Positions 1 to 8,767 of a DNA stretch of 45,835 nt are shown piece by piece (within the stretch, counting starts at the first letter, position 1; each line of letters starts with the position of its first letter). Under the pieces are notes generated by a model. That model was not told the origin of the DNA. It saw only the letters and a program-made list of their open reading frames with translations, and ran no database searches. The stretch lies in the NCBI GenBank assembly GCA_021733985.1, contig JAIPJT010000018.1, positions 1 through 45,835 on the forward strand, given 5' to 3'. The position numbers and the translations under genes are program-made. This stretch comes from Victivallales bacterium. Lineage in GTDB: Bacteria > Verrucomicrobiota > Lentisphaeria > Victivallales > GWF2-38-69.

Positions 1-92
1 TTTATTATCCTCTTTAATTCAGTCAGTTCTGAAGTTGATAGATTTATTGCTAAAGCTTTACGCATTGTATACTCCATTATTCTTTTTGAATA
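1..92 (+). CDS. possible C-terminal end of an upstream gene (partial)
   Basis: A reading frame is open from the left edge of the window to a TAA at 90-92. It gives about 29 residues ending in D-R-F-I-A-K-A-L-R-I-V-Y. It may be the tail of a gene that starts outside the window. It overlaps the first part of the next open frame, which is one reason to distrust that frame's N-terminus. I recognise no family and the fragment is too short for more. Confidence 0.2.
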
Positions 93-757
93 ATATAGCA
101 CAACTGCTTTATATTACTATCTATTTTAGTTACATTACATTAGGCTTTGATTTTGATAATAAAAAGCCTTCAAAATATTTTACAATAAGTATTGTTATTG
201 TGCAGGATAAAAATATTAACAATGCTTTTAGAATTGCCGTAAGAAAAACACTCCGGAACAAAGTAAACAGAAAAAGAAAAAAACCGGCTGCAAATGAATT
301 AAAAGGCTACAGTTTAAGTAAAGAACATAAATACTATACATGGAAATCTATTCATAAAGAAAATTTTAAAATATGTTCTGTTACCATAAATAAAAAAGAG
401 CTTCCTGTATCGTTAACAAGTAATAAATCAAGGTTATATAATTTTGTTGCTTTGAGAGTTATTGAAAATATTCCGGAAGAAATTTTAAATAAAGATATTG
501 AGTTTGTAATTGATAGAAGTAAAGGCAAAAAAGAAATTTGGGAGTTAGACAAAGCAATTGAAAATATACTGTCCGGTAAAGTTGACATCAACAAGAATAT
601 AAATATTGTTCATGCAGACTCTGTAAAACTTCCAGGCTTACAGTTTGCCGATATTTTTAGTTACGGGATATACTCAAAATATGAAAAGAAAAGTTTAGCC
701 TGGTATAATCGCTTTAAAGAAAAGATGATTTTTGATATTAATTTAAGTATAAAATAA
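35..757 (+). CDS. DUF3800-like protein lacking the N-terminal acidic motif (possibly a decaying gene)
   Basis: From about residue 38 onward the protein looks like the DUF3800 family, an RNase H-like fold often found near mobile or defence genes. Visible family features are a beta-strand after K-P-S-K-Y-F, an E-L-K-G segment near residue 90, and a C-terminal G-L-Q-F-A-D-I-F-S-Y followed by K-Y-E. The opening motif of this family, normally Y-I-D-E-S-G-x-L-G-F, is replaced by Y-F-S-Y-I-T-L-G-F (about residues 30-38), so the first acidic pair is missing. The roughly 28 residues before it do not resemble the family and overlap another open frame, so the true start is uncertain. I infer a gene that has lost activity by small deletion or substitution. 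The domain call is moderate; the inactivation is inference. Confidence 0.5.
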   Translation: MIDLLLKLYALYTPLFFLNNIAQLLYITIYFSYITLGFDFDNKKPSKYFTISIVIVQDKNINNAFRIAVRKTLRNKVNRKRKKPAANELKGYSLSKEHKYYTWKSIHKENFKICSVTINKKELPVSLTSNKSRLYNFVALRVIENIPEEILNKDIEFVIDRSKGKKEIWELDKAIENILSGKVDINKNINIVHADSVKLPGLQFADIFSYGIYSKYEKKSLAWYNRFKEKMIFDINLSIK

Positions 758-760
758 AAA

Positions 761-823
761 AGCGCGCCCTTAAAGTCCTTTGCGCTGTAGCTGTAGCCCA
801 CTCTTGCAGGGAACACTACAGAC
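761..823. other. two tandem hairpins after the DUF3800-like gene
   Basis: Downstream of the stop codon there is AGCGC...GCGCT (about 761-787), then CTGTAG-CCC...GGG-AA-CACTACAG (about 792-823). Neither is followed by a T-run, so they are not clear intrinsic terminators. They are GC-rich compared with their surroundings, in the same style as the structured repeats further along, but I could not align them to those copies. The rest of 758-1053 is AT-rich with nothing I recognise. Confidence 0.35.
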
Positions 824-1053
824 AACTTTAATAGGTCTTACTACTGTTATTATTATAATTCCCTTTTCTTTAAATTCAATTATCCGTAAGAATAATTTTT
901 TTATTTATAGTCATTTTGATTTGCCGACAATATAGTTATTGATTTAAATAAATCCACAGTAAAAACCTAAGCTATGCCTAAGCCGGGAATTTTTTAGTGT
1001 TTTTTATTAAGGTTTATATTTTTTGTAAGTTACTGTTTTTAAAGGAGTTAAAA

Positions 1054-1129
1054 TGGTGCGCCCAGAGGGGTTCGAACCCGCGACCTAATGATTAAGAGTC
1101 ATCCGCTCTACCAGCTGAGCTATGGGCGC
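1054..1129 (-). tRNA. tRNA-Lys (anticodon CUU)
   Basis: Read on the minus strand, 76 nucleotides fold as a tRNA. The acceptor stem is GCGCCCA/TGGGCGC, the D-arm is GCTC...GAGC, the anticodon stem GATGA/TCATT encloses the loop CTCTTAA with anticodon CTT, and the T-loop is TTCGAAC. Discriminator A and a genomically encoded CCA follow. CUU reads AAG, so this is lysine. The T-stem pairs GCGGG with CCCTC, which leaves one C-U mismatch at the second pair; this is tolerable but slightly unusual. Confidence 0.95.
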
Positions 1130-1631
1130 ATATAAAGAAAATATATCAAGTATAATAATAAAATCAAATACTGAAGAAAAGTTTTTGTTGTCCTGGATAC
1201 GTAACTCCTTTTCGGGGGCAGGCAGTGAATTTACAATAGTATATTTTATTGTGGTGGTATACTTGGTTTTCAGTTTTTCTGAAGAAATGATTTTACTATT
1301 TTTATATTAGTGCTTAATATACACAAGTGTATGCGATTTTATGGTTTTTGTCCTTAGTAAATGAACTTGAACATACACTTTATTTTTCGAAAGACATTTT
1401 GATTTCGGTATAGCATGTGAATTAAAAATATGTCTTATAAAATAATAAAAGTTTACAGTTTTGCTATTTTATTTTAACGATTAAATGCAATAATAATATA
1501 TTTGTTAATATAAAAATGATGTTACACGAAAAGATTCAACGCTGCGAATATTTTTCATACGGTAACTGAAAAAAACCGGAATTTCAGCAGTTGAACAATT
1601 AAAGGAAGTTATTTAATTTTAAGGAATTTAT
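1130..1631. other. intergenic region between tRNA-Lys and rph
   Basis: About 500 AT-rich bases without a convincing gene. The only open frame (1122-1310) starts inside the tRNA and has no ribosome binding site. A short perfect inverted repeat, ATACAC-AA-GTGTAT, lies near 1318-1332 and could be an operator, but nothing supports this beyond symmetry. The promoters of the tRNA (minus) and rph (plus) must lie here; I could not pick a clear pair of boxes for either. Confidence 0.4.
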
Positions 1632-2345
1632 ATGCGAAAAGACAATAGAGAGAATAACGAACTTAGAAATATTAATATGATTACCGGGTATTTAATGCAT
1701 CCGGCCGGTTCCGTTTTAATAGAATTCGGAAAGACAAGGGTAATCTGCAGTGTGACTGTTGCAGATGAAGTTCCTCACTGGATGCGAGCACAAAATATTA
1801 AAGGAGGGTGGTTGACTGCAGAGTATCAGCTGCTGCCTTCATCTACAGGTGACCGTGTGAGGCGCGAAAGAAAAGGTGTGAGCGGAAGAACACAGGAGAT
1901 CCAGAGGCTTATTGGGAGAAGTTTGAGAGCGGCATGCGATTTAGAAAAGATACCCGGGAAAACTATTTATATTGACTGCGATGTTATTGATGCTGACGGG
2001 GGTACAAGGTGCGCAAGTATAAGCGGCGCTATGACTGCTCTTAGAATTGCTGCAAAAAAGCTTTTAAAAGAAGGTAAAATAAAAGAAAATCCAATTATAA
2101 CAGATGTAGCGGCAGTAAGTGTAGGTATATTAGATAATGAGGCAGTTCTCGATCTATGCTATGAAGAGGACAGTAATGCAGAAGTCGATATGAATGTAAT
2201 AATGACAGCAGAAAATGAATTTGTTGAAGTTCAGGGAACAGCGGAAGCCCGGACTTTTTCCAGAAAACAGATGGATAAAATGCTTGACCTGGCAGTAAAG
2301 GGTAACAAAGAAATATTAGAAATACAGAAAAAAGAAATTATTTAA
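1632..2345 (+). CDS. rph: ribonuclease PH
   Basis: A phosphorolytic 3'-5' exoribonuclease that trims tRNA 3' ends in the cytoplasm. The 237 residues match the family's usual length. Recognisable blocks are the start R-x-x-x-R-x-x-x-E-L-R, G-S-V-L-I-E-F-G-x-T-R-V-I-C, G-W-L-T-A-E-Y-x-L-L-P-S-S-T, the arginine-rich R-x-R-R-E-R, S-G-R-T-Q-E-I-Q-R-L-I-G-R-S-L-R, and I-D-C-D-V-I-D-A-D-G-G-T-R. The C-terminal E-V-Q-G-T-A-E is also present. An AAGGA about 8 bases before the ATG supports the start. The next gene follows after 24 bases on the same strand and may be cotranscribed. Confidence 0.95.
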   Translation: MRKDNRENNELRNINMITGYLMHPAGSVLIEFGKTRVICSVTVADEVPHWMRAQNIKGGWLTAEYQLLPSSTGDRVRRERKGVSGRTQEIQRLIGRSLRAACDLEKIPGKTIYIDCDVIDADGGTRCASISGAMTALRIAAKKLLKEGKIKENPIITDVAAVSVGILDNEAVLDLCYEEDSNAEVDMNVIMTAENEFVEVQGTAEARTFSRKQMDKMLDLAVKGNKEILEIQKKEII

Positions 2346-2369
2346 CTTTAAATTACCGGAGGAATAAAA

Positions 2370-3455
2370 ATGCCTTTTGAAAGAGGAACATTTTCTTTAA
2401 CTATATTTAAACTCACTAAAGATCTTCCTGATGATGCGCTGGAAAGATTTAATTCGATGGTAGCAGGTAAACTTGATGATGTTAAAGATGAACAGCAGAT
2501 AGGCTGGGTAAGCGGTCGGCATTTGCTTGAAAGAAGAATTGATGATGAAACAGCCTTTCTCGGCGGGCATATTTATCTTAATCTCAGGACTGCACAGAGA
2601 AAAGTTCCTTCAGCTCTGTTAAACGCCGAGGCAAAGATGGAAGAACTTGCCTACATAAAGTCTACAGGGAAATCTGATGTTCCGCGAAAAGTCAGGCGGG
2701 AAATAAAAGATGATATTATAGAAAAAAGACTGCCCCAGATGGTGCCTTCAATATCAGGAATACCTGTAGTTATTGACCAGACAGATAATACTGTCTATCT
2801 CGGAGCAACTTCCGTAAGTCAAATCGATACTTTTCTGGCATGTTTTAATGATTCTGTTGATATAGCACCAATCCAGGTAACAGCCGAAGAAATTATGATT
2901 GAAGAGAAATTTGACCCCCGCAGCTATGTCGGAATTTCGCTTGCCGATAACAATAATGACGAAGATTATTCTCCCGGTAGGGATTTTCTTACCTGGCTCT
3001 GGTATTTCAGTGAAGAGGAAAATGGCACAATTGAAGTCAGTGATTACGGCAGATTTGCAATAGGAATTGACGGGCCACTCAGCTTTATTGCAGACGGAAA
3101 AGGCGCCCTGGAATCAGTTGTAAGGAAGGGCAATCCTCTGAAAAGTGCCGAGGCAAGGGCAGCGCTAAGTGTAGGGAAAAAACTCAAAAAAGCAAAACTG
3201 ATAATATGCAGGGAAAAGGAAACCTGGAATACAGGTTTTGATGCTGACAGTTTCACATTTTCTTCTGTAGGTCTGCCTGAAGGAGAGGAAATGGATCTTG
3301 CGAGCAGATTTGCGGAACGTATTAATAACCTGCATATTTTTAAAACAGTATTCAGGGCTCTGTTCGTTAAGTTCCTGTACGATTTGAAAGAAGATAAACG
3401 TGAGGAGAAAGTTGAAAAAATAAAAAAATGGATTACTGCAAGAGAAACCTATTAG
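2370..3455 (+). CDS. RdgC-like recombination-associated protein
   Basis: 361 residues with the outline of RdgC proteins: a short N-terminal beta-strand (F-S-L-T-I-F-K-L), G-W-V near residue 45, a basic linker with K-x-x-R-R-E-I-K (about 108-115), then L-P and a second repeat of the fold with V-V-I-D and V-Y-L-G-A-T-S. A C-terminal D-F-L-T-W-L-W is typical of some longer RdgC versions. RdgC is known as a DNA-binding, ring-forming dimer that modulates RecA in Proteobacteria. This copy is about 60 residues longer than the E. coli protein. A strong GGAGG lies before the ATG. The assignment rests on pattern recognition, so I hold it at moderate confidence; another nucleoid-binding protein with the same fold is the main alternative. 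Confidence 0.55.
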   Translation: MPFERGTFSLTIFKLTKDLPDDALERFNSMVAGKLDDVKDEQQIGWVSGRHLLERRIDDETAFLGGHIYLNLRTAQRKVPSALLNAEAKMEELAYIKSTGKSDVPRKVRREIKDDIIEKRLPQMVPSISGIPVVIDQTDNTVYLGATSVSQIDTFLACFNDSVDIAPIQVTAEEIMIEEKFDPRSYVGISLADNNNDEDYSPGRDFLTWLWYFSEEENGTIEVSDYGRFAIGIDGPLSFIADGKGALESVVRKGNPLKSAEARAALSVGKKLKKAKLIICREKETWNTGFDADSFTFSSVGLPEGEEMDLASRFAERINNLHIFKTVFRALFVKFLYDLKEDKREEKVEKIKKWITARETY

Positions 3456-3587
3456 TTCTGCTATCATTAAATATCCTGCTATAAAAAATTTTAATTTTTA
3501 CAACATACGAAAAGGCAGGTTATCGAATAGCCGGGAAGAAAAATTTTTGATAGCAATATCGGAAAAGTTCCAATTCGAGGACACAAA

Positions 3588-4721
3588 ATGACTAATACTG
3601 TAGGAATAGTTAAAGAAAAAGATTTTACATTCGGCAAGAATGAGGATGATGCCCTTATTCTTGACAGCGGGAAGAGGCTGCTGGATGTTAATTTAAGATA
3701 TGAAACTTACGGCACATTAAATAAATCCCGCAATAATGCTATTCTGATTCAACATGCTTTAACCGGCTCTGCACATGTAGCCGGTTACCACTCGGAAAAC
3801 GACAGAAAACCCGGCTGGTGGAATGATATGGTCGGTCCTGGAAAAGCGTTTGACACAGATAAATACTTTATTGTATGCAGCAACTGCATCGGAGGGTGTT
3901 CAGGTTCTACCGGGCCAAGGTCCGTAAATCCTGAAACAGGAAAAAGATATAATTTATCCTTTCCGGTAATTACAATAGCTGATATGGTGAGGGCGCAGTA
4001 TAGGCTGATGAAGCATCTGAATATCCCAAAATGGCTGACAGTTGCCGGCGGTTCAATGGGGGGAATGCTTGTATTGCAGTGGGTCCTGGATTATCCTGAC
4101 AAAATTGACAACGTAATTGCGATTGCTACTTCTCCAAAACATTCACCGCAGGCCATAGCCTTCAACTGGGTAGGAAGAGAGTCGATAATGAACGATCCAC
4201 GCTGGGATAACGGGAATTACGAAGATGAATTTCCTGAAAACGGGTTGGCTACTGCAAGAATGCTTGCCCATATCACTTATCTAAGCGAAAAATCAATGGA
4301 TATTAAATTCGGCCGAAAACTGAGAAAATTAAAAAATTATGCTTATAATTTCAGCCATAATTTTGAAGTTGAAAGTTATCTTGAATACCAGGGTCAAACC
4401 TTCGTTGAACGCTTTGATGCAAACAGTTACCTGTATATAACCCGGGCAATGGACTACTTTGATGTTACCGCCGATTTTGACGGAGATTTGAATAAAGCTT
4501 TTGAAAATATAAAAACTAAATTTCTGGTAGTTTCATTTTCCAGCGACTGGCTCTATCCCCCGACAGAATCCCGAAAAATAGTGAAAGCGTTAAGAAGCAG
4601 CAATGTAGATGTTACCTATTGCAATATCGATTCCCACTATGGCCATGATGCCTTCCTTTTAGAAGCAGGGACACTGGGTAAACTGATTACAGGTTTCCTT
4701 GACGCTAATTATTTAACTTAA
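3588..4721 (+). CDS. metX: homoserine O-acetyltransferase
   Basis: An alpha/beta-hydrolase that acylates homoserine, usually with acetyl-CoA, at the entry to methionine synthesis. The 377 residues match the family. The oxyanion region H-A-L-T-G-S-A-H is near residue 56, the nucleophile elbow G-G-S-M-G-G places the catalytic serine at about residue 156, and the other triad members sit in S-S-D-W-L-Y-P-P (Asp) and S-H-Y-G-H-D-A-F (His) near the C-terminus. It is followed after 21 bases by metW, the classical metXW pair. Some family members use succinyl-CoA, which I cannot decide from sequence alone. Confidence 0.93.
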   Translation: MTNTVGIVKEKDFTFGKNEDDALILDSGKRLLDVNLRYETYGTLNKSRNNAILIQHALTGSAHVAGYHSENDRKPGWWNDMVGPGKAFDTDKYFIVCSNCIGGCSGSTGPRSVNPETGKRYNLSFPVITIADMVRAQYRLMKHLNIPKWLTVAGGSMGGMLVLQWVLDYPDKIDNVIAIATSPKHSPQAIAFNWVGRESIMNDPRWDNGNYEDEFPENGLATARMLAHITYLSEKSMDIKFGRKLRKLKNYAYNFSHNFEVESYLEYQGQTFVERFDANSYLYITRAMDYFDVTADFDGDLNKAFENIKTKFLVVSFSSDWLYPPTESRKIVKALRSSNVDVTYCNIDSHYGHDAFLLEAGTLGKLITGFLDANYLT

Positions 4722-4742
4722 AAGGAATAATCAGGTATAGAA

Positions 4743-5345
4743 ATGGAAAATATTATACTGAGGCAGGATTTAAAAGAAATCTCAAATCTGGTTGCACCAA
4801 AATCAAAAGTTCTCGACCTTGGCTGCGGGAACGGTTCTTTGCTGGCTAAACTGAGGAGCGAAAAAGATGTTATTGGTTCGGGTATAGAGCTGGCTCAGGA
4901 AAGAATAATAAAATGTACTGAAAAAGGAGTGCCTGTTGTACAGGAGAACCTGGATGACGGGTTATGTCAGTTTAAAGATAACTCTTTTGATTATGTAATT
5001 CTCAGTAAAACCCTTCAATCTGTACAGCGTCCGGACCACCTGCTGAAAGACATGGTTAGAGTAGGGAAAAAAGCAATCCTCAGTATTATAAATATGGGGT
5101 TTTACAGATTAAGGCTGCAGCTGCTTTTTACCGGCAGGATGCCTGAATCAAAAACACTGCCGTATCACTGGTATAATACGCCAAACACACATCTCGGTAC
5201 AATTAAGGACTTTCAGCTTTTGTGCTCATCTCTGGACATTAAGATAATCAGGGAAATACCGTTGAACGAAAACAGCAACAGTCTAACTAAATTTTTCCCG
5301 AATCTCTTTGCTACGACAAGTGTTTTCAAAGTAACAAAAAATTAG
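4743..5345 (+). CDS. metW: methionine biosynthesis protein MetW (SAM-dependent methyltransferase fold)
   Basis: 200 residues with a class I methyltransferase fold. Motif I is V-L-D-L-G-C-G-N-G-S-L (about residues 24-34), an acidic end of strand 2 lies in G-I-E-L, and Y-V-I-L-S-K-T-L-Q is the motif IV region. In bacteria that carry metXW, MetW is known to partner with MetX and to be needed for full acyltransferase activity. Its position directly after metX with a 21-base gap supports this role. The ribosome binding site is weak (AAAGGA 15-20 bases upstream), which fits translation coupled to metX. Confidence 0.9.
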   Translation: MENIILRQDLKEISNLVAPKSKVLDLGCGNGSLLAKLRSEKDVIGSGIELAQERIIKCTEKGVPVVQENLDDGLCQFKDNSFDYVILSKTLQSVQRPDHLLKDMVRVGKKAILSIINMGFYRLRLQLLFTGRMPESKTLPYHWYNTPNTHLGTIKDFQLLCSSLDIKIIREIPLNENSNSLTKFFPNLFATTSVFKVTKN

Positions 5346-5617
5346 TCCTGTATTATAAGGCAATTACTTATCATAATTATAAAAACCGCCTTTAAATAAG
5401 CCTGGGTCTTTTCGTGAAAAAACCTTTACATTGATGCTTCGGCAGAGGGGGCTAAAGGAGGTGCTGTTGACAGCAAAACTCTTTATCTCGCTGTTAAAGT
5501 CTATTATTAAACGCTTGCCTTGACAACCATAAATTTTCGAGGTAAATTATGTTTGATGTATACTGTCATTACGCGGCCGCTAATGAATTATAAAAACAAA
5601 TATGATTTTAATTGATA

Positions 5618-6646
5618 ATGTCAAATATTAAACGGAAATTTACATTAATTGAAATATTATTAATAATTGGAATAATTGCTATATTATTTAGCATTTTAAT
5701 ACCGGCAATTACTAATGTTAAAAAGCAGGCAGACATTGTAAACGACATAAACAATCTAAAGCAGTTAAGCCTCGGGATGGTAATGTATGCAGAGTTAAAT
5801 GATAATTATTTACCTTATACCGAGGAACTTGCAGGTACTGATTATAAAGCTAAAACTTTATGGCTTTTGCTCCCTTATCTAAGCAATAATACTGATATAT
5901 TTTCTCCGGGAAATATTGAGGTCGGAGCAAAACAGATTTATTCTTTAATTAAAAATAACCCGACAGATGAAACAGTTCCGGCACCCGGTTATGCGTACAG
6001 TCCTTATTATGATAATGGAGAAAGAGAAAAGCCTTTAAGCCTTTTGAATGTAACTGAAAAAATTCCCGTATGTGCGACTTATGCCAAAGCTTACGGATAT
6101 TATATTGTTTCTACTACAACTCTCGGGCGTTCAATTAAAGAAAAGGGGCGCATTCTAAATAGTAAAAATATTGCATACAGTGAACTTGAAACTGAAATAA
6201 ATCAGGGGGTTGTCGGTAGTCATATCCTCGAAAACAACACTAAACTGCTTAAAGAAGTATATAAAAATGAACTGATTCCGTCCGGACCATATTCCAGGCC
6301 GGCTTTGTTTGATAGTACCGGTTCATATACTTTTGGGGATCCGCCAACTTCAAAAGTGGAATGGATCGGAAACGATGCAGGTTATGTTAGAGTTACTCCA
6401 AATGAGTCCGGTACTTTTACCTTTACTCAGCCCGAAGATGCTGAGAGGACTTCGTGGCATACTGACAGGGGAGAAACATGGACCTGGGAAACTGACGGTA
6501 CAACGTACGATTTCAAAATTGATGATAGAGGTAGAGCTTCAGTTAGTATAGATGGAGAAACTAAATGGTGGTCGCACTCTGATTCTGAAGCAGATGATTT
6601 TGAAGAACTGCCTGATGCTGCAAAAGAATATTTCAATTTTAATTAA
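5618..6646 (+). CDS. prepilin-like protein with N-terminal methylation motif
   Basis: 342 residues starting with a short basic leader, then K-F-T-L-I-E followed by a long hydrophobic helix, the type IV prepilin/pseudopilin signature with glutamate at mature position 5. The segment N-N-L-K-Q-L...M-Y-A-x-x-N-D-N-Y-L-P resembles the large prepilin-like families of Lentisphaerae, Planctomycetes and related candidate phyla. The rest is an extracellular domain ending in a Trp-, Asp- and Glu-rich tail. I chose ATG at 5618; a TTG at 5612 would add two residues. No good ribosome binding site is visible. No other pilus or secretion genes are nearby, so it is an orphan whose filament or machinery must be encoded elsewhere. 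Confidence 0.75.
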   Translation: MSNIKRKFTLIEILLIIGIIAILFSILIPAITNVKKQADIVNDINNLKQLSLGMVMYAELNDNYLPYTEELAGTDYKAKTLWLLLPYLSNNTDIFSPGNIEVGAKQIYSLIKNNPTDETVPAPGYAYSPYYDNGEREKPLSLLNVTEKIPVCATYAKAYGYYIVSTTTLGRSIKEKGRILNSKNIAYSELETEINQGVVGSHILENNTKLLKEVYKNELIPSGPYSRPALFDSTGSYTFGDPPTSKVEWIGNDAGYVRVTPNESGTFTFTQPEDAERTSWHTDRGETWTWETDGTTYDFKIDDRGRASVSIDGETKWWSHSDSEADDFEELPDAAKEYFNFN

Positions 6647-6663
6647 ACCGTATACATAAATTT

Positions 6664-6736
6664 TCTATAGAAAAGTTTTATTACTCCTGTAGTAAAGCTG
6701 TCTGTGAAAAGGAGGTAAACATTCTATGGATTGGGT
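6664..6736 (+). repeat. duplicated fragment of the ech operon 5' region (copy 1)
   Basis: All 73 bases are identical, in three consecutive blocks, to 8768-8783, 8886-8932 and 9004-9028, the leader and first codons of echA. Here the blocks are contiguous. The copy contains AAAGGAGGT nine bases before an ATG (6726) and reads M-D-W-V, as echA does, then diverges and stops after 13 codons. It is therefore a gene-start remnant, not a gene. The remainder of 6647-6987 shows a GC-rich, partly palindromic stretch near 6812-6834 and CCCCGCTGCGG near 6892 that I cannot assign. Confidence 0.85.
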
Positions 6737-6987
6737 GAAATTTGATATAATTTTAAAAAGCTTGTAGATTCTATAAAACTTAACCCAATATTATACTGTT
6801 GTGTTGTGACATGGCAGGGCGTCGCCTGACAGAGGCAAAGTCATTTGAGATAGCGACTACTCAAAATCTTTAATTACAGGCATATGCTGTGCAACAAGCT
6901 TCCCCGCTGCGGTTTGAATCTTACAACTATTAAATGAATATTACTCTGGTTTAAAAGATATATAACATTAAAAAGAGAGGAATGCAA

Positions 6988-7854
6988 ATGAATACTTTAT
7001 TGCATTTTACAGGATCCAGAAGTATTGCTGCTGCTGTTTTGATATTGGTGGTGTCCGTATACGGTTTTCCCCTATATTCCTATTCGGACAGCTTAAATAA
7101 TTCCAGTCAAAGTAAAGCTGCTGCTCGCGAAAGAAATAGCAATTATAAGATTGTAACAGAGTTTTACCCTCCGTTTAATTTTACAACTGTCTCAGGTGAT
7201 TTAACCGGGCTTTCCGTTGAAGTTGTAAAGGAAGTTTTGAACAGGCTTAACATCAAAAGAGTACCAGTCGAAATGATGGAATGGGAAAGAGCATTGGAGA
7301 CTGTAGAAAAAACACCTGATACGATGATTTTATCTATAATCAGAACTAAAGAGAGAGAAAACAAACTGAACTGGGCAGGCCCGATTGTTCAGGATGAAAG
7401 AAATTTATACTGTCTTAATGAGATTGAGGGTAAAAAAATAAATTATGATATTTCATCTTTGGCAGACGTAAAAAGATATTCAATATGTGTGGAGAAAAAA
7501 GGTGCATTAGCAGAATATTTTAAGGAAAAATTGCCGGGGAAAAAACTGATTTACTCAAATAATGCCAGAGGAGTCATTGAAAAGATTTTGAAATTTGAAA
7601 CTCAGCTGAGTGCGTGCTCAAAAATGGTTTCGGCTTATACTTTGAAATTAATGGGCAAATCTCCCGATAAATTAAAGTGCGTTTATAAAATTGACCGTTC
7701 CCCGTTATATGTCGGTTTCAATAAAAATATTCCGGAAAGTTTTGTAAACAGGTTTCAGAAGGAACTTGATAAATTTAAGAAAACAAAAAAATATAAAGTT
7801 ATACTTCAGAAATACTATAGGACTAATGTAGAAAAAGTGTCATTTTTGAATTGA
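6988..7854 (+). CDS. orphan family-3 extracellular solute-binding protein (first of two)
   Basis: 288 residues with a hydrophobic N-terminal export signal (roughly residues 12-30) and a periplasmic binding protein fold of the SBP family 3 type, which binds amino acids or related small molecules. Family features are Y-K-I-V-T-E-F-Y-P-P-F-N near the start of the mature domain, G-L-S-V-E-V-V-K-E-V-L, M-E-W-E-R-A, and L-S-I-I-R-T-K-E-R-E. ATG 6988 is preferred over 6982 because AGAGG lies seven bases before 6988 but directly against 6982. No permease or ATPase gene is adjacent. It may serve a transporter encoded elsewhere or a sensory role. The next gene is a diverged paralogue 25 bases downstream. 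Confidence 0.85.
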   Translation: MNTLLHFTGSRSIAAAVLILVVSVYGFPLYSYSDSLNNSSQSKAAARERNSNYKIVTEFYPPFNFTTVSGDLTGLSVEVVKEVLNRLNIKRVPVEMMEWERALETVEKTPDTMILSIIRTKERENKLNWAGPIVQDERNLYCLNEIEGKKINYDISSLADVKRYSICVEKKGALAEYFKEKLPGKKLIYSNNARGVIEKILKFETQLSACSKMVSAYTLKLMGKSPDKLKCVYKIDRSPLYVGFNKNIPESFVNRFQKELDKFKKTKKYKVILQKYYRTNVEKVSFLN

Positions 7855-7879
7855 ATTATTATTTGATGGAGAAAGTATT

Positions 7880-8725
7880 ATGTCCAATAAACGGTTCGAA
7901 TTTTTAAAAACGGGAAAACTGAAATTATTGCTGCTTTTAACTATTATTTATTGTTTCTGTATCTGTCCAGTATTAAATGCTGAAAACCAAAAAGTTGGCA
8001 CCGCAAATGCAAATACCGGTAAATATAAAATTATTTCAAGTCCATATCCACCTTTTAATTATTATAAAGGCGATGAAATAGTCGGCCTTTCCGTGGACAT
8101 TATGAGGGAAGTCCTACAGGAAATAGGCTGGGAACATGTCGAGATGGAGCTTATGGAATGGGATAAGGCATACAAAACAGCATTAGAGGAAGAGAATATT
8201 ATTGTGCTTTCAATTGTTAGAAACCCCAAAAGGGAAAAAGAATTTAAATGGGTGGGACCGATAGCAGTAAATTATATTAACATGTATTCACTGGCAGAAA
8301 TTGAAGGGAAAGCAGTAGATTATATGATTTCTGCATTAGAGGATGCTAAAAAATATTCAGTCGGTGTAGAACTTGACAGCTCTACAGCGGAATACCTCGA
8401 ATCCCGGAACTTTAAATATCTCAATTACTCTAAAGGAATACAGAAAGTTGTAGAGAATTTATTAAATTTTAAAACTCAGCTCATAGCCGGTTCAAAGGTT
8501 GTAATATACCATATACTAAGGGAAAAATGGCTTGTGGCAGATACTGTAAGAAAAGTCTATCCCATTGAACATGTTAATCTTTATATTGCTTTTAACAAGA
8601 ACGCTCCTGATAAAACTGTAGATAAGATCCAGAATGCTCTCGATAGAGTCAAGCGGACCGGAAGATATCAGGAAATTGTTTCCAAATACTATAAGGAAAA
8701 ATCGAACGGCTTGAGAAATCTGTAA
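7880..8725 (+). CDS. orphan family-3 extracellular solute-binding protein (second of two)
   Basis: 281 residues with a signal peptide ending near L-N-A-E (about residue 35), then the same fold as the previous gene. The two share Y-P-P-F-N, G-L-S-V-D/E, M-E-L/M-M-E-W, L-S-I-V/I-R, W-V/A-G-P-I, E-I-E-G-K and the C-terminal Q-x-x-L-D-x-x-K/R pattern, so they arose by tandem duplication but have diverged widely. A GGAG sits in front of the ATG. The ligand cannot be read from sequence. The gene ends about 80 bases before the upstream edge of the ech leader, and the pair lies between the two copies of that leader. Confidence 0.85.
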   Translation: MSNKRFEFLKTGKLKLLLLLTIIYCFCICPVLNAENQKVGTANANTGKYKIISSPYPPFNYYKGDEIVGLSVDIMREVLQEIGWEHVEMELMEWDKAYKTALEEENIIVLSIVRNPKREKEFKWVGPIAVNYINMYSLAEIEGKAVDYMISALEDAKKYSVGVELDSSTAEYLESRNFKYLNYSKGIQKVVENLLNFKTQLIAGSKVVIYHILREKWLVADTVRKVYPIEHVNLYIAFNKNAPDKTVDKIQNALDRVKRTGRYQEIVSKYYKEKSNGLRNL

Positions 8726-8767
8726 TAAAGACTCGTTAAACAATGTTTTGACTTCATTTAATCTCTA

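Noticed and set aside
1122-1310. 62-codon open frame after the tRNA
   Set aside because: It begins inside the tRNA-Lys gene, has no ribosome binding site and shows no recognisable protein pattern.
5550-5594. 14-codon frame (M-F-D-V-Y-C-H-Y...) with GAGGT before its ATG
   Set aside because: It has a fair ribosome binding site but is very short and has no supporting comparison; it could be a gene-start remnant, like the one at 6726, but I cannot find its source.
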